Shown here piece after piece: positions 53,213 to 64,000 of a stretch of DNA of 64,000 nucleotides. A program made the position numbers and the translations under genes. The stretch comes from Steinernema hermaphroditum (Eukaryota > Nematoda > Chromadorea > Rhabditida > Steinernematidae). Under the pieces are notes generated by a model. That model saw only the letters and a program-made list of their open reading frames with translations, was not told the origin of the DNA and made no database searches. Position 1 is the first letter of the stretch, and the number at the start of each line of letters is the position of its first letter. The stretch is from NCBI GenBank assembly GCA_030435675.1, contig CM059621.1:12214001-12278000 (forward strand), read 5' to 3'.

Positions 53213-56200
53213 CTCGTCTGAAAGCATAGTGATGTGAAGTGGGTAAACGGCGTCGCCTTTATGGACGATAACAACTCGGCATTTCCAGTGCCCCTACTAC
53301 GGTAAACCGTCAATCCACCAGAGACGCAAGTGACGCCAAAGGTGAAAAATCCCACACATGGGCGGTTCTGTGGAACATAACATTTTTCCTATTATGTCGT
53401 CAATTCACCTGTCGTCAAAACAGACGAACGTCTTTGACCTCATTAAAGAAACGTTTCACGATGAAAAAAAGGAAAAAAAGAAGAAGTTGCGCGCAGAAGG
53501 CGCTAACCAGAAGTGACTCGGAATGGGGCGGAAAACGCGACTTCGCGCTTATGCAAATGGGAGCGCGTGTTTTCCTCCTGCTCCCGCCTTTCTGCCAAGC
53601 CCGACGGAGGCGAGCGCGATGAGGTTGTGGGAGTCATCGAGAGAGACCCACTTGATTGTATGGCCTGCGGCTAAACGCCACAAATCATATTTTGAGGACA
53701 TTCTGTGGGCGAACGGGACGTTTAAGGACGCCTGTTTACATAAATTGGTCTGCAGCGCAAGAAGAGTACAAAATTTGACGAGTTGGGGAATTGAAGACGA
53801 AAGAAGGGTCCCGTTTGGAAGTTGACAGCAGCTGTGAGTAGACGGAACAAGGTACGAAGGAGGAAGGAACAGGGAAAATTGTATCCTCAATCTAAGAATA
53901 ATTCATGAACGAAGTGGCTACGTCTCAAAACTTGGAATGCCGCGTCGAAAACAACGAAACCATCTTTACTTGGAACGGCTCAAAGGGCTTCGTCGGCAGA
54001 TGCTTTCCGGCGAGCGCATTTCCACTTGAAAATAAAAATACGTCGTTAAGAATTCATAGGTCAAAGCGGAGATGGAATTGATAATTAGAAAGTGCACGCG
54101 AATGACTAACTGTTCTACAACGGATTAACTTCAGCACGCCAGCCGAAGTGCAGCAAACAAATGTGAAAACAAATAAAGACCAGAGTTTAAAAGCAGTGAC
54201 GGTCGGAGGCGTGAGACACAGGAATATTCTGAGAGGGCTCCAACGAGATCGGCTTGATTGTGAGCATTGTGTCGGATGTTTTTTTATGACGAGTGGATCC
54301 CAAAATATGCATAATCAAACAAAAAAAGACAATACGATAAAAAATAAACAAGTGTGCAAAAGGCCGACGACACCGGGTGACATCATGTCCGAGAACAGAG
54401 ATACAGCGAAGCTCGAACGTTTCAGCACACCACAAATTTAACAAGAATAACACATTGGCCACATCTCTACGCGATACACATTCACCTAGAGGCGCCTACT
54501 ACTGCTTGAAGTAAGGTACATCACGCGAAAAATCAAAAATATTTGAAAGAAATATATAACACCCACAGCTATCTTATATTCTGATAAAATCGAGATTAGA
54601 TCTCTCAACCAGAGTGCGGGAACCGTGATCTGCATAGAGTGCCCACGAGTGTATTTCTCGTAACAAAGGCTTACGCCTTGCAAGACGTCATATATATGCA
54701 CAAGAAACACATTATCACTCCGTAGTCGCCGGTCTTCTTCTGACTTCGGCGCAGAGCACGGCATCAGAGTCGAACGTGGCGATCCCATCAGTGTCCGCGG
54801 GCATCAGAGTGGCTAAGAGCTGATTCCGAAGGTGTTGCACATACTGGAGCATAGCTAACCCATCTTCAGCTCGAATATGGCGCGGCTCCCTGGTGTTCCA
54901 GGGCTTCTGAGAGCCGGAACGATCATCGCGCTAACAACGATCTCACCATCTATACCCACAGCTACGTCATATCTCAGATTAAATCGAGCGGAACGGTTGG
55001 CAAAGGCTCCCGTGTTTACTTCCGGATAATTTCAAGATAATTCCCTTCCATGGCGATCTTTGCTTCCAGGATAATAGTTACATTCCAAATAATCTGGCTG
55101 AATCCTGATCAGACTGTAGCCGGAGCCTCTTAGCCTCTTGTCTTCGCGTGTGGTGACTAATGGCAGCGCACGCCAGGGACAAAAGCACAACGAAAACATC
55201 GACAGCTGGAGACGTAATATGGGATTATTTTCCGGGGGTGTTGGGATTATTGTCGAAGCAAGGACACGGTTAAGGTTCTTTGTTGGGTGGGGCAAGTTGA
55301 GTGTTTGCCACGCGCAGCCTTGAAAAGTGCGGAAATTACGCGGCAAACAATTAGGAAATCTGTCGAAAACAACCGCTAATCACAAACTTCATGAGAGGCT
55401 CAAACGTATAAATGTATCAACCTTCTTTGTTTTGTTTTGTTTTTAGTGTATAAATAGCTCTAAGCAAAAACAATACACTCGAAATAGATGAGTAATGACG
55501 CTGTAGGCGATATTTGAAAAAAAAGGTCTTATGGCCTCAGGATTAAGGGATTTCCAATTGTCGTTATGAAGGCAATGCATCGAATCTTGACGGGGCGAGA
55601 TTTTGTCGACTTGTCTTAAAACCGCAGTTCTATGAAAATTTCTCCAAAAACCTTAGTGACGAGAGAGCCGCCTTCAACGTCCTCAGTACTTAGGTTACAA
55701 CTTTGCTTTATTTCGTCACATTCGTCGCGTTGATATCTCTCGGTCTTATCGCTATACAATTAAACTTTGCATTTTCTGGAGAAACCTAATTGTATAGAAG
55801 TGAAGAGGACGACGACTACGCCAGAACGGTTAAACGCGACCTGGAAAAAAGACCTGAAAACACTTCCGACCCGAAAAGGAAAGCTGCTTAGAGCAAATAA
55901 AGAGCTGCTGCTTTTTGTCTTTGTTTGTTTAAAATGGTCTTTTCAATCCTAGGAGGGCCTTGATTTTTGAGTTCAAATCAGAAATCAATGCGTTCCGATG
56001 AAAAGCCGCTTAAAATACTTTTATTTTGTTGAAGCTGCACGCAAACAGAAACTCCAAAAGACGGTATTTGTTATTTCATTGCACAAATAGGTCATGTCGA
56101 TGTAGACAATCGCTCCCCAGTTGTAGATGATGTCCTCACCATCTCAGCCCCATGTGGTTGTTTTTGTGCGTAAATTGGTATTTTCACACATATATTATTG

Positions 56201-58368
56201 GAACACCTTTCGTAATTAACAGAAAGTACATCGACGCGGGGCCTGTGTATAGGCAAACAAAAGAACTTCTTGGGAATTGCTTTTCTCGCTGCCACCGACG
56301 GAATCGCTTTATTTCATTACGCACGAATCTTTGTCGGCTAATCCGACTAATCCGTTTAGGCAGCCATCTCGTTGAAAGACTTAGAAAACAAGTTAACAGG
56401 ACGCTCTCCGCGTATGTACGGAAGGACCAGGAAACTCGAGGCATCGTCCCCAGTTTAAACATACATCACGTGCTCTTGAACAATTGGGAACTCTCGCAGG
56501 AAACATCGTTTAGCCATGGCCAGACGATCAAAGAACCCTGTGGCGGCGCAGACATCAAGGGAGACCCTCTACTAAAGACATGCAAAACAAATAGTCCATC
56601 AAAGTGTACTTAGAAAGGCAGACGGGGACCGTTGAGTGGCAACGATTAGTCAGTAATTGTAGTCGTCACGAAGGTGAGGTTTTCATTGGAAAAAAGCTGC
56701 GCGCCTTCTTGCCATTCTCGGAAGCACAAGGTGCAACGAATCAGGCCGGAGCTATGCTCCGGAAGGGCATCTCTCCAGCACTAAGAAAACAGTCATCTGC
56801 TGGAGCAATACACAGGTGCAGCGGCGGTCTTTGATGCTCTGCATAGCAAACATCTGCATAAATAATTCATATTTTCCGATCAAAATAAATTATCTAACGA
56901 AATGCCATTAGAATGTGACCAAAATTGGGATCTCATAAATACTTGGCGTATAAAGACACCGTGGTTTTAAGGTGGTGCGAGCGCTGGTTTCGGTTTCGCT
57001 GGAACCATATCACCTGCTCAGGATACTGCTTGTCCATGTGGTATAGTCGTGTTTGATTCCCTTCACATGAGACGACAAAGAAACGTCCATGAGACCGATA
57101 ACTCCTTTGAAATCCCTCTTAAGTGAAATCCGGGGATAAGATAAGAATTGATCCGTCTAAATAATGTTTTTGGAGTCTTAGCGATCCAAGGAACTAAAAT
57201 TTTGAAACTGATCGCTGATCTCAGGTATACTTCCGGTGAGCCCGTCCAAACCAAACCGGCAACGTCCTAAACAGAGTGGGCAACACGTGCCGAGGACGAA
57301 TGCATTCGATCCGGTTCGAATTGGAGTATTAGTAAAATAAAAAATCGTCTTAACGTGGCATAATCCACATTGCCCTAGCTTCATTTATAGACATCAGTTA
57401 AAGTTCATCTTAAGGTAGTTTATCAAAAAAGAACAACCGTGAATCAGAACCAAAACTTTGAGAATGAGAATTCAAACTCTCTTTGGTCTTTTCTGCCTTC
57501 GTTAAACATATAAGGGCAAATTTAAAAAAAACAGATTATTGTTTGCTTTCCGCCCGCGTTAAAGTGAGATTTTGTACTTTCGAAAGCCACTATCAAATTC
57601 TCGAAAAAGTGTTAGACCGGCACTTAACTTCGATTTGTTCTTTCAGGCATCGAATTTAATAGTTTGTTTACGCACAGCTCGTTTAAAAGACACTATCGAT
57701 TAACGAGTGACTTTCGAAGCACGTCAGCAGATGAAAGTTGGCTCCGATCTATTGAAAAGACGTTTTATTCTAATGTCGGGTTCAAGGCTCGCCGCTATCG
57801 TTTTGGGACCGAAACGACAACCTTGATTCCCTTCTAAATTACATTTTTTCTTTTTCGATCATATTCGTTTTGTTTTTAACACTGAACCGCGGGAGGTTCC
57901 GTTTTTGATAACCGATGTGGTTCGTGAGCCGGAATAAATATCCAATTACATGGTAAAAGGGAAGAAAGATGCACTGCACAATTAACTGGGCCACAGAGTT
58001 ATTATTTTGGAACCAAGAATGGTGATAGCCGGTTTGTGAACCCCATATAAAGGAGGTCGACTAAGAGTACACAGAAGATTGGCTACAGTTGTGAGGAAAG
58101 GCGGCGCTCTACATTCCGACATCATAATTGTTTTATAGGGAGCTTCCAAGAAACGAAAAAAGTACACGACTATCGCTTAAAAAGTGAGCCGACGACGAGA
58201 CGTATGGGAACTTCACTGTGTTCCAAAAACAAATCGTCCCAAGAACACTTCAAAGGCCACTTTCAGTAATACATTTACATTCGCAATGCATTGATAAACA
58301 AAACAGAGAACGGCAAAAGAAAGAGAAACGTACACTTTTGAGACAACGAAAAGACAATGTTTACTCAC
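53213..58368. other. Gene-poor stretch
   Basis: No supported gene. It holds an inverted copy of repeat R2 (about 54650-54950). Frames at 53523-53890, 54148-54441, 55032-55346 and 56152-56613 were inspected on both strands. None has recognisable motifs, splice-linked neighbours or a signal peptide. Confidence 0.4.
54650..54950 (-). repeat. Dispersed repeat R2, inverted copy
   Basis: Read on the minus strand it shares GAACACCAGGGAGCCGC, AGAAGAAGACCGGCGACTAC with GGAGTGATAATGTG, and the hairpin CAAGGCGTAAGCCTTTG with 49685-50200. A middle portion is diverged or missing. Confidence 0.7.
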
Positions 58369-58646
58369 AATCAAAGAAGTACATTTAGAAAGTAAGCTAT
58401 CAAATATGAGTTCAACTACGTGAATAGCTGGAGGCGCCACAAGTAGTCATTCAAGACAGCAGGTTTATCTTACCTCACTATATATCGTCTGTTGACGAAA
58501 CGACTTCAATTTCAACAATTAAGGTCACGATGAACGATAAATTAATTTGTTTGAGACGGAATTTTAAAAAGGGAAAAACAACTGAATCACTTACGAGCAA
58601 GAAGATCGTACTCTGTCGTGTTGTTGATGCGCCTCTCCTCGTCCAT
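58369..58646 (-). CDS. Partial gene: N-terminal exons, possible chemoreceptor
   Basis: A TTTCAG acceptor, 10 nt of leader and an ATG at 58646 open exon 1 (58595-58646, MDEERRINNTTEYDLLA). It ends in GTAAGT. Exon 2 (58369-58427) continues in frame after CCTCCAG as PIHVVELIFDSLLSKCTSLI and ends at GTGAGT. An N-glycosylation-type NNT followed by a helix-like VELIF stretch resembles the start of Sre-type receptors. I could not find convincing further exons downstream to about 57500, so this may be a truncated gene or one with distant exons. Family identity is a guess; the two splice-consistent exons are what the sequence shows. Confidence 0.35.
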
Positions 58647-61600
58647 GACGGACACCCTGAAATGGCAAATTTCCGACGAATCTTCACGAAATGACACTAT
58701 GCCAATTTACGTGTACATGCCATCATATTCGCGGTAACAATCTTTGTTAATAATTTCTCAGAGATTCAAATTATGACATAAGTTACGTTCATTTGATGGT
58801 TTTGTGGAAAGGTGATATAGTGCTGATATAGTGCTTGGCTTTTTACATAGTATCTGAAACAACGATCTGTGCAGTTTGTACAAAACGAGGCTCGATGTCG
58901 CGCCGATCACGCCGATCGGGCAAGTGGGGGAGCAAGTAGATCATAAGCACAGTTCACAATCGCCCCATCGGCTTTCAATCACAGCGTAATCGATTGATAA
59001 GCGCATCTCTGTGGCGTACTGGAAGTGTCCTTTGGTAGAAAAAGTTCAATGTGGGTTCGGACCATCGCACCAAAAATCTTTCTACTCCTTTCGTCCTAGA
59101 AACATCCGTTCCAAACTTTTCTATCGACTAACACGCATGAATATCGACAATAACATGGCTAGTACAATGGCTTGCTAGTGACAGGTCACGAAGGCTCAAA
59201 ATGGGTCATCACAATATTATTATCCATGTTCATGTGTTGATCGATAGAAATGCTTAGTAGAGTGTTCGAATATGTTGCAAGGCCGAGTGAAAAGGCCGAA
59301 GCGCCACAGAGACAACGACAGCGTACTGTAAAAACTTATGGAAAACATCACGAAATGGGCGAAAGCACATATGGATCTCATTGCATTGGGACTATATTTG
59401 CAATCTCTTTTGCACATCATGTTATTGCCGTCTAGTACTGGACTCGCAAAAATAAGTACTTTTAACGCTGTTATTCGTAAATTGTTTTCACGGTGGAATA
59501 TCATGTGAGACGACCATAAAATTCGTAATGAACATGGCTAGGCGTCGTAAAATGACAAACAAAAAATTAATCACGTAAAGTTAGTACACATTTTAGTCTA
59601 TAAATGAGGATATGTCTCGCATATTCTCGGATTATGCCTTCCAAACGAATACCGAGATCGCTCCCGAAATTTTCATTTTTAGTGTTTTTAACGCAACAAA
59701 CTCGCAATGCCTCTCATTTTTCCTACTCCAAAATGCTCACATAAGTCAAAATTGAGTAACACAGCCAGTGAAATTAAGCTTATCAGTTTACCAAGAAAGA
59801 ACCGAGTCAAACTCGACCTCTATCTGGTACGAAAAGGATTCGTACTTCTGTTTTCGAGACTTTCGAGGCACCTGCTGCCAATGCTCGTTTCCTATTCGAT
59901 AATTGGCGGTTAATTGAAAATGACATCTGGACGACAAAAGGTGAAATATATCAAAGAAAGAACTGTGATTTGACGCAGGCCGTCAGACAAACTGATTTCG
60001 TTAAAGTTTATCGCACTAACTCGTTTTCTAGAACGACAAAGCACGATAACAATGAGTGGACCTAGAACAACGCATTATAAGGTTCGGTTCTTAGATGGCA
60101 CGTAGAAGTGCGACCACAAAGACTAATACGGGTATACTGTATAAGGCTGCAATCAGCACGTGATAAAGTGCGAAACGTTTGTTTACTAACTCAGAACCGA
60201 AACAGATAAGTTCAGCAGTACCTACTTGTTGTCGTTCAACTGCTTGCAGTAGAATACATGAATATTTAGTATTGTTGTTGGGTCGCTTTCGGAGGATGTA
60301 CTTTTGGCCCTAATTGGAACGCCTTTACTCGAAATGTCTGACAAAACGGAAGATCAAGAGAGTGGCAAAGAGCTGCACAGAACGGTCGAAATGGCCTATT
60401 TCATTGAAAGTTAAGTTCTGAAGCTGACCGCATGGAGTCTCTCACACCTGCGCAGGAATGTTAATATGACTCCTTTGCAGCATCTTAGTGCAGAACAAAA
60501 GTCCACATTTGTGGTGAACTTGGAAGACGGAACTCAATCGTTTGTCCTTAGAGTCTATCTACGATTCATCTACATTCAATAGAAATGTGAAAAGTGGGAT
60601 TAACTTGAGAACAATGGTTGAAGCTTTTCCATGGTACGATATTTCAATGAGCGGTTTACTACAAAACCAAATAGGACATGGGACGTTAAATTTATGTCAT
60701 GTGAGCAAGATATGAATGTAGACAAATGCACGCCAATAGGGTTCCGGTCACTCTGTACGAAAAAATCGCTCATTGAACCTACCGTTCCCCGTGGGCCAAT
60801 CCTAATCGTCTTGTGTTCAATCTACGCAGAATTTATTAGCAACAAATTGATCTAAGAATCGGAAAGGAATTTGGAAAGTTCTTGGAAACATAATATCGAC
60901 CTTTCAAAATCGCTAAATCTGCTCTCTTGATTACACAAAACTCAGCATATCCGACTGACAGTGAACTATACGTCCGGCCACAAATCCAGGTTAATATAGT
61001 TTACGCAGTGTGACAAAGCCTTTGTTGGTTGCACAATAAACTTACTCAATTATCCTTTAGCTGAGTGCGTGGGTGACCATATTTACCTCTGTATGGTGAG
61101 CTGTACCTATACATTTTTTATGCACGGGGTAGCATCTAGGAGTTGCCTAGGCTCCGGCTTAGGCTTAAGTCTGTTAATTCTATGCAAGTTTTATGCGAGT
61201 TAGTCTTAACAGCTTAGAATATGGTTCAGAACTTAAATAGCCCATACATTACGCGGCTCGCTTCGGTTTTTCTCTTTTTTTACGCGGTGTTGTCATGTAA
61301 TCTTCCTAGTTATCTTTTAGAACAACTTCAGCTGATCCTAACTTGCTGCTAAAAAAGAGCAAGTTTGATTTCAAAACCGATGCCAATATTCACGCAAACT
61401 GACCGCGTGTCTGTTCTGACTTAAGTTCACGAGATTTTTGGACGCATAGCGAATCTTTGTATCCTATGAAGGCACGGTGATACGGAGAAGAACCAAATGA
61501 GATCCACCACGAAGTGAGAACCATCATTCGAGAGTTGCAACAAGGCTTCGATTAGTCGGATGGAGACGGTACGACCAAACCGGTGAGGACATAAATGACT

Positions 61601-64000
61601 CAAATAAACAACTTTTCAACTGACAAGACTAATTGAGAGACGCTTTGCAGCAGAACAAAATTATCTGCAAAAATTCTACTAGGTTTTCAAGCGCGACATC
61701 TGTGACACTTCATACTGTTTAAAATGTTTTTTGTAGTGTAAACCCTGCTCCATATTGTTTTCCAGTCTTCTCTAGAGGGCGTTTGAGACCGGTTGTGTAG
61801 TGATGTCGTGCAAGGTAGCTCTGTAATTCAGGTTAATTTGCCTTCAACGTACGCGTGGATTAGGTTCGAACCGACCGATAGAATCAGGATTTTTCAGTTC
61901 CGCCGCGGCGACTTGGAAGTACCGGTTGGAAACGCACCAATTCAAAGGGGAGACAAATTTCCATATGTTTTGACATTTTCTTCGCTATGTCCTTTGACGA
62001 ACACAAATATTAGTTCATTCGTTAGCCCAGCGGAACTGTCGCGCGGATTGTTTCTTGGATACTCTCTACCTACGTTTGTATCTTTAACTATAGCTTGTAG
62101 TACACTCATAGGCACTCATATATCATTTGTTTAAAGAGTCAGGTTAGTTCTAGCATCAATCACTTTTAAGTGCATCGTTTGTTTGCATGGAATGGACATA
62201 CATTATATATATTCAAGGAACTTCAGTAAATTGCACATGAACGCGTTATTCTTGAAATTCCTCAACCACATACTAATCTCGACTAATTGCAACATTCCCC
62301 TTAGCTAACCGATCAACTGGCACATAGCGATAGTTCCTCCTTTCCTTTCAATCGAGTTTACTTCCGCGATCTTTAACTCATTCACAATCTGTTTCCGTTC
62401 TAACGTGATTCTGCAATTTCTCGTTTCATTTTGTGCCGATCACGTCAACGTCACAGGGATTCAATGTCCCTGAGATGGATAGTAGCTACGGCGTGGAATA
62501 GACTTCTGTGCGCCGATTCGTGCGTCATCCAGAGAAAGGCCAATTAGAGATGTCGAGGAAAACAGAAGTTATTCCAGCGAATTACACGGTCTACTGTCTG
62601 GAAATGATCGACGTCATTTCGCCGCAGTTCTGGCCCAGCGTCACAACGTTCTTAATGTTCTACCAGCACGAATAAGTCAATTTTATCTTTCGGATGATAA
62701 CGTATTACTTGTCACGGAAAAGAACTGAAAACATTTATTATTCCACATATAGCTGAGTTTCCGGAATTAAGAAATTATATCTTATTAATCATTCTTAGCA
62801 CCTATTTCAAGAATGCACCCATCTGGGTTCATCAGGAGGCCATCTTTTATTCATTGTCCACTGGAGTTCCATTTTTTGCGTTCTGGGAAACGTGTAGTCG
62901 TCGGCGGCCACCTGTTTGAATCACGCTCAATATGACTTTTTTCACAACTGCTTTTTCATTCAATTTTTATGTCAACCCAGTGGCCGCCGGTCTTTCTGTG
63001 TGGTTGTGGTCGCTGACTCGTAGCCAGCAAATCGCTATTTTTGTAGTCGATCCTCGACGTCCTCGAGTCCTCGTAGTCCTCAACATTTGACATCGTGACA
63101 TTGCCGTCTTTTATTTGTGTCCACGGTCGAGTCGTCCAATCGCTCTCTCGTTCACTCGAATTGAGTGAGTTGAAGACCATCGACTAAGGTTCTTACAGGA
63201 CTAAGGTTCTTACATATTACGCAAAGCAAAAACGATATTACCGTTCTCATAGTAACTTCCCTACGTAGAATGTTTTCCAATTGCATAACTACTCTTTTAA
63301 CTATCGCAGGATTGTCCAAAATAATGTTAACTTTTGCTAATTTCTTTGTTGATCTATCTGAACGCCACTTTTCCTGGTACACGTTCCTCCGAAGTACTCG
63401 TACGTGGGTTAGGCAAGATGCATTTTTCGAGCCATTGCGTGACGGAACACTTTGAAGTCACTGTGACAATAACACTTCGTCTTTTCAGTCTCTTCCACCA
63501 GAGAACATCCAACTTCACCACCAATCAGTAAGTTTCCATTATGTCTTTGAATTAGTAATCACATACTTTTGGTATCGACATACTTTAAAACTTTAAAACA
63601 CTTTAAAATGCTTTAGCACTTAATTCGTGGCTCTCGACGGCTTTTTCTGAGTTTAATCACCTGGAACACCTGCTCTGGTAGACGCGCGCAGTTGCCCTCT
63701 TGGCATTCGACTTGAACAGCACTTAGTTCGTGGCTCTCTCTTTCAAAACATCCTTCTTACCCATGCGATAAATTTATATTCCATAGACACTTCGTAGCGA
63801 TAAATTGTGCTTTAGTATCAGGCTATGATGTATGGGTTTACGTAGGATGCTGAACGGCTTCATCGTTATAAGCATCGCGAATTTCCAAGTCTAGGTTTAG
63901 GCACAACCCGGGGTGACTTTTGACTTTGACTTTATTTCGCGAATCAAAGGCACTACGCCTTGCGCGACACCGAAAATAGACAAACAGAGGATGTCTGGTA
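58647..64000. other. Gene-poor right edge
   Basis: No supported gene. A fragment of R4 is at about 61144-61175 (CTAGGCTCCGGCTTAGGCTT). A hairpin repeat is at about 63939-63970. A frame at 61793-62134 (plus, 113 codons) has no recognised motif. Otherwise AT-rich sequence without visible structure. Confidence 0.4.
63939..63970 (+). repeat. Hairpin repeat, right-edge copy
   Basis: GCGAATCAAAGGC...ACGCCTTGCGCGAC, with AAGGC and GCCTT as stem. Related copies are at about 21183-21205, 23335-23365, 35595-35622, 50160-50185 (inverted) and 54655-54680. The copies at 23335 and 63939 share the following sequence too (CGACACCGAAAA...GAGGATGTCTGG), so they belong to one longer repeat that runs off the window. 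Confidence 0.7.

Noticed and set aside
57300..57330. tRNA-like GGTTCGAATT box
   Set aside because: No matching A box or cloverleaf arms nearby; no tRNA or rRNA gene was recognised anywhere in the window.

Overview
The window is eukaryotic, and almost certainly from a nematode. Three things point there. Spliced genes have very short GT-AG introns, mostly 41-51 nt. Small secreted saposin-B proteins of the caenopore/SPP type are amplified in tandem. Seven-transmembrane chemoreceptors of the nematode Sra/Srab/Sre type are also present. Several start codons lie 0-10 nt after a TTTCAG or TTTAG acceptor with no coding exon upstream, as expected for spliced-leader trans-splicing. The species cannot be named from this window; a rhabditid or Steinernema-like worm would fit.

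Layout. (1) 1.3-13.6 kb is a tandem cluster of ten apparently intact saposin-B genes (eight on -, two on +) plus one broken copy. Every intact gene was rebuilt exon by exon and keeps its frame across 1 or 2 introns. Two ancestral introns are inferred: genes keep both, only the first or only the second, so introns were lost reciprocally. GATA-type sites (TGATAAG, CGATAAG or CTTATCA) lie about 70-230 bp upstream of nine of the ten genes, consistent with intestinal GATA-factor control of gut-lumen effectors. (2) 14.0-20.2 kb holds two paralogous 356-residue receptors on -. (3) 20.2-27.8 kb is repeat-rich. It carries a receptor fragment, a small Cys-rich secreted peptide gene, a 1.24-kb inverted-repeat element with a nested MITE, and a possible single-exon Cys-rich ORF. 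(4) 27.8-53.2 kb has four more receptors on -, an intact Tc1/mariner-superfamily transposon at 33.5-34.9 kb, and a hAT-like MITE inside a 1.3-kb receptor intron. (5) 53.2-64 kb is gene-poor; the only convincing coding signal is a two-exon N-terminal start, possibly receptor-like, at 58.4-58.6 kb.

How the genes work together. The saposin array is probably an intestinal antimicrobial or digestive set. The receptors are probably sensory-neuron chemoreceptors. Both are fast-evolving birth-and-death families, and the transposons, broken copies, intron losses and two GC-AG introns agree with a rapidly turning-over chromosomal arm. All exon joins are read by eye from splice consensus, frame continuity and paralog comparison; no transcript data were available.
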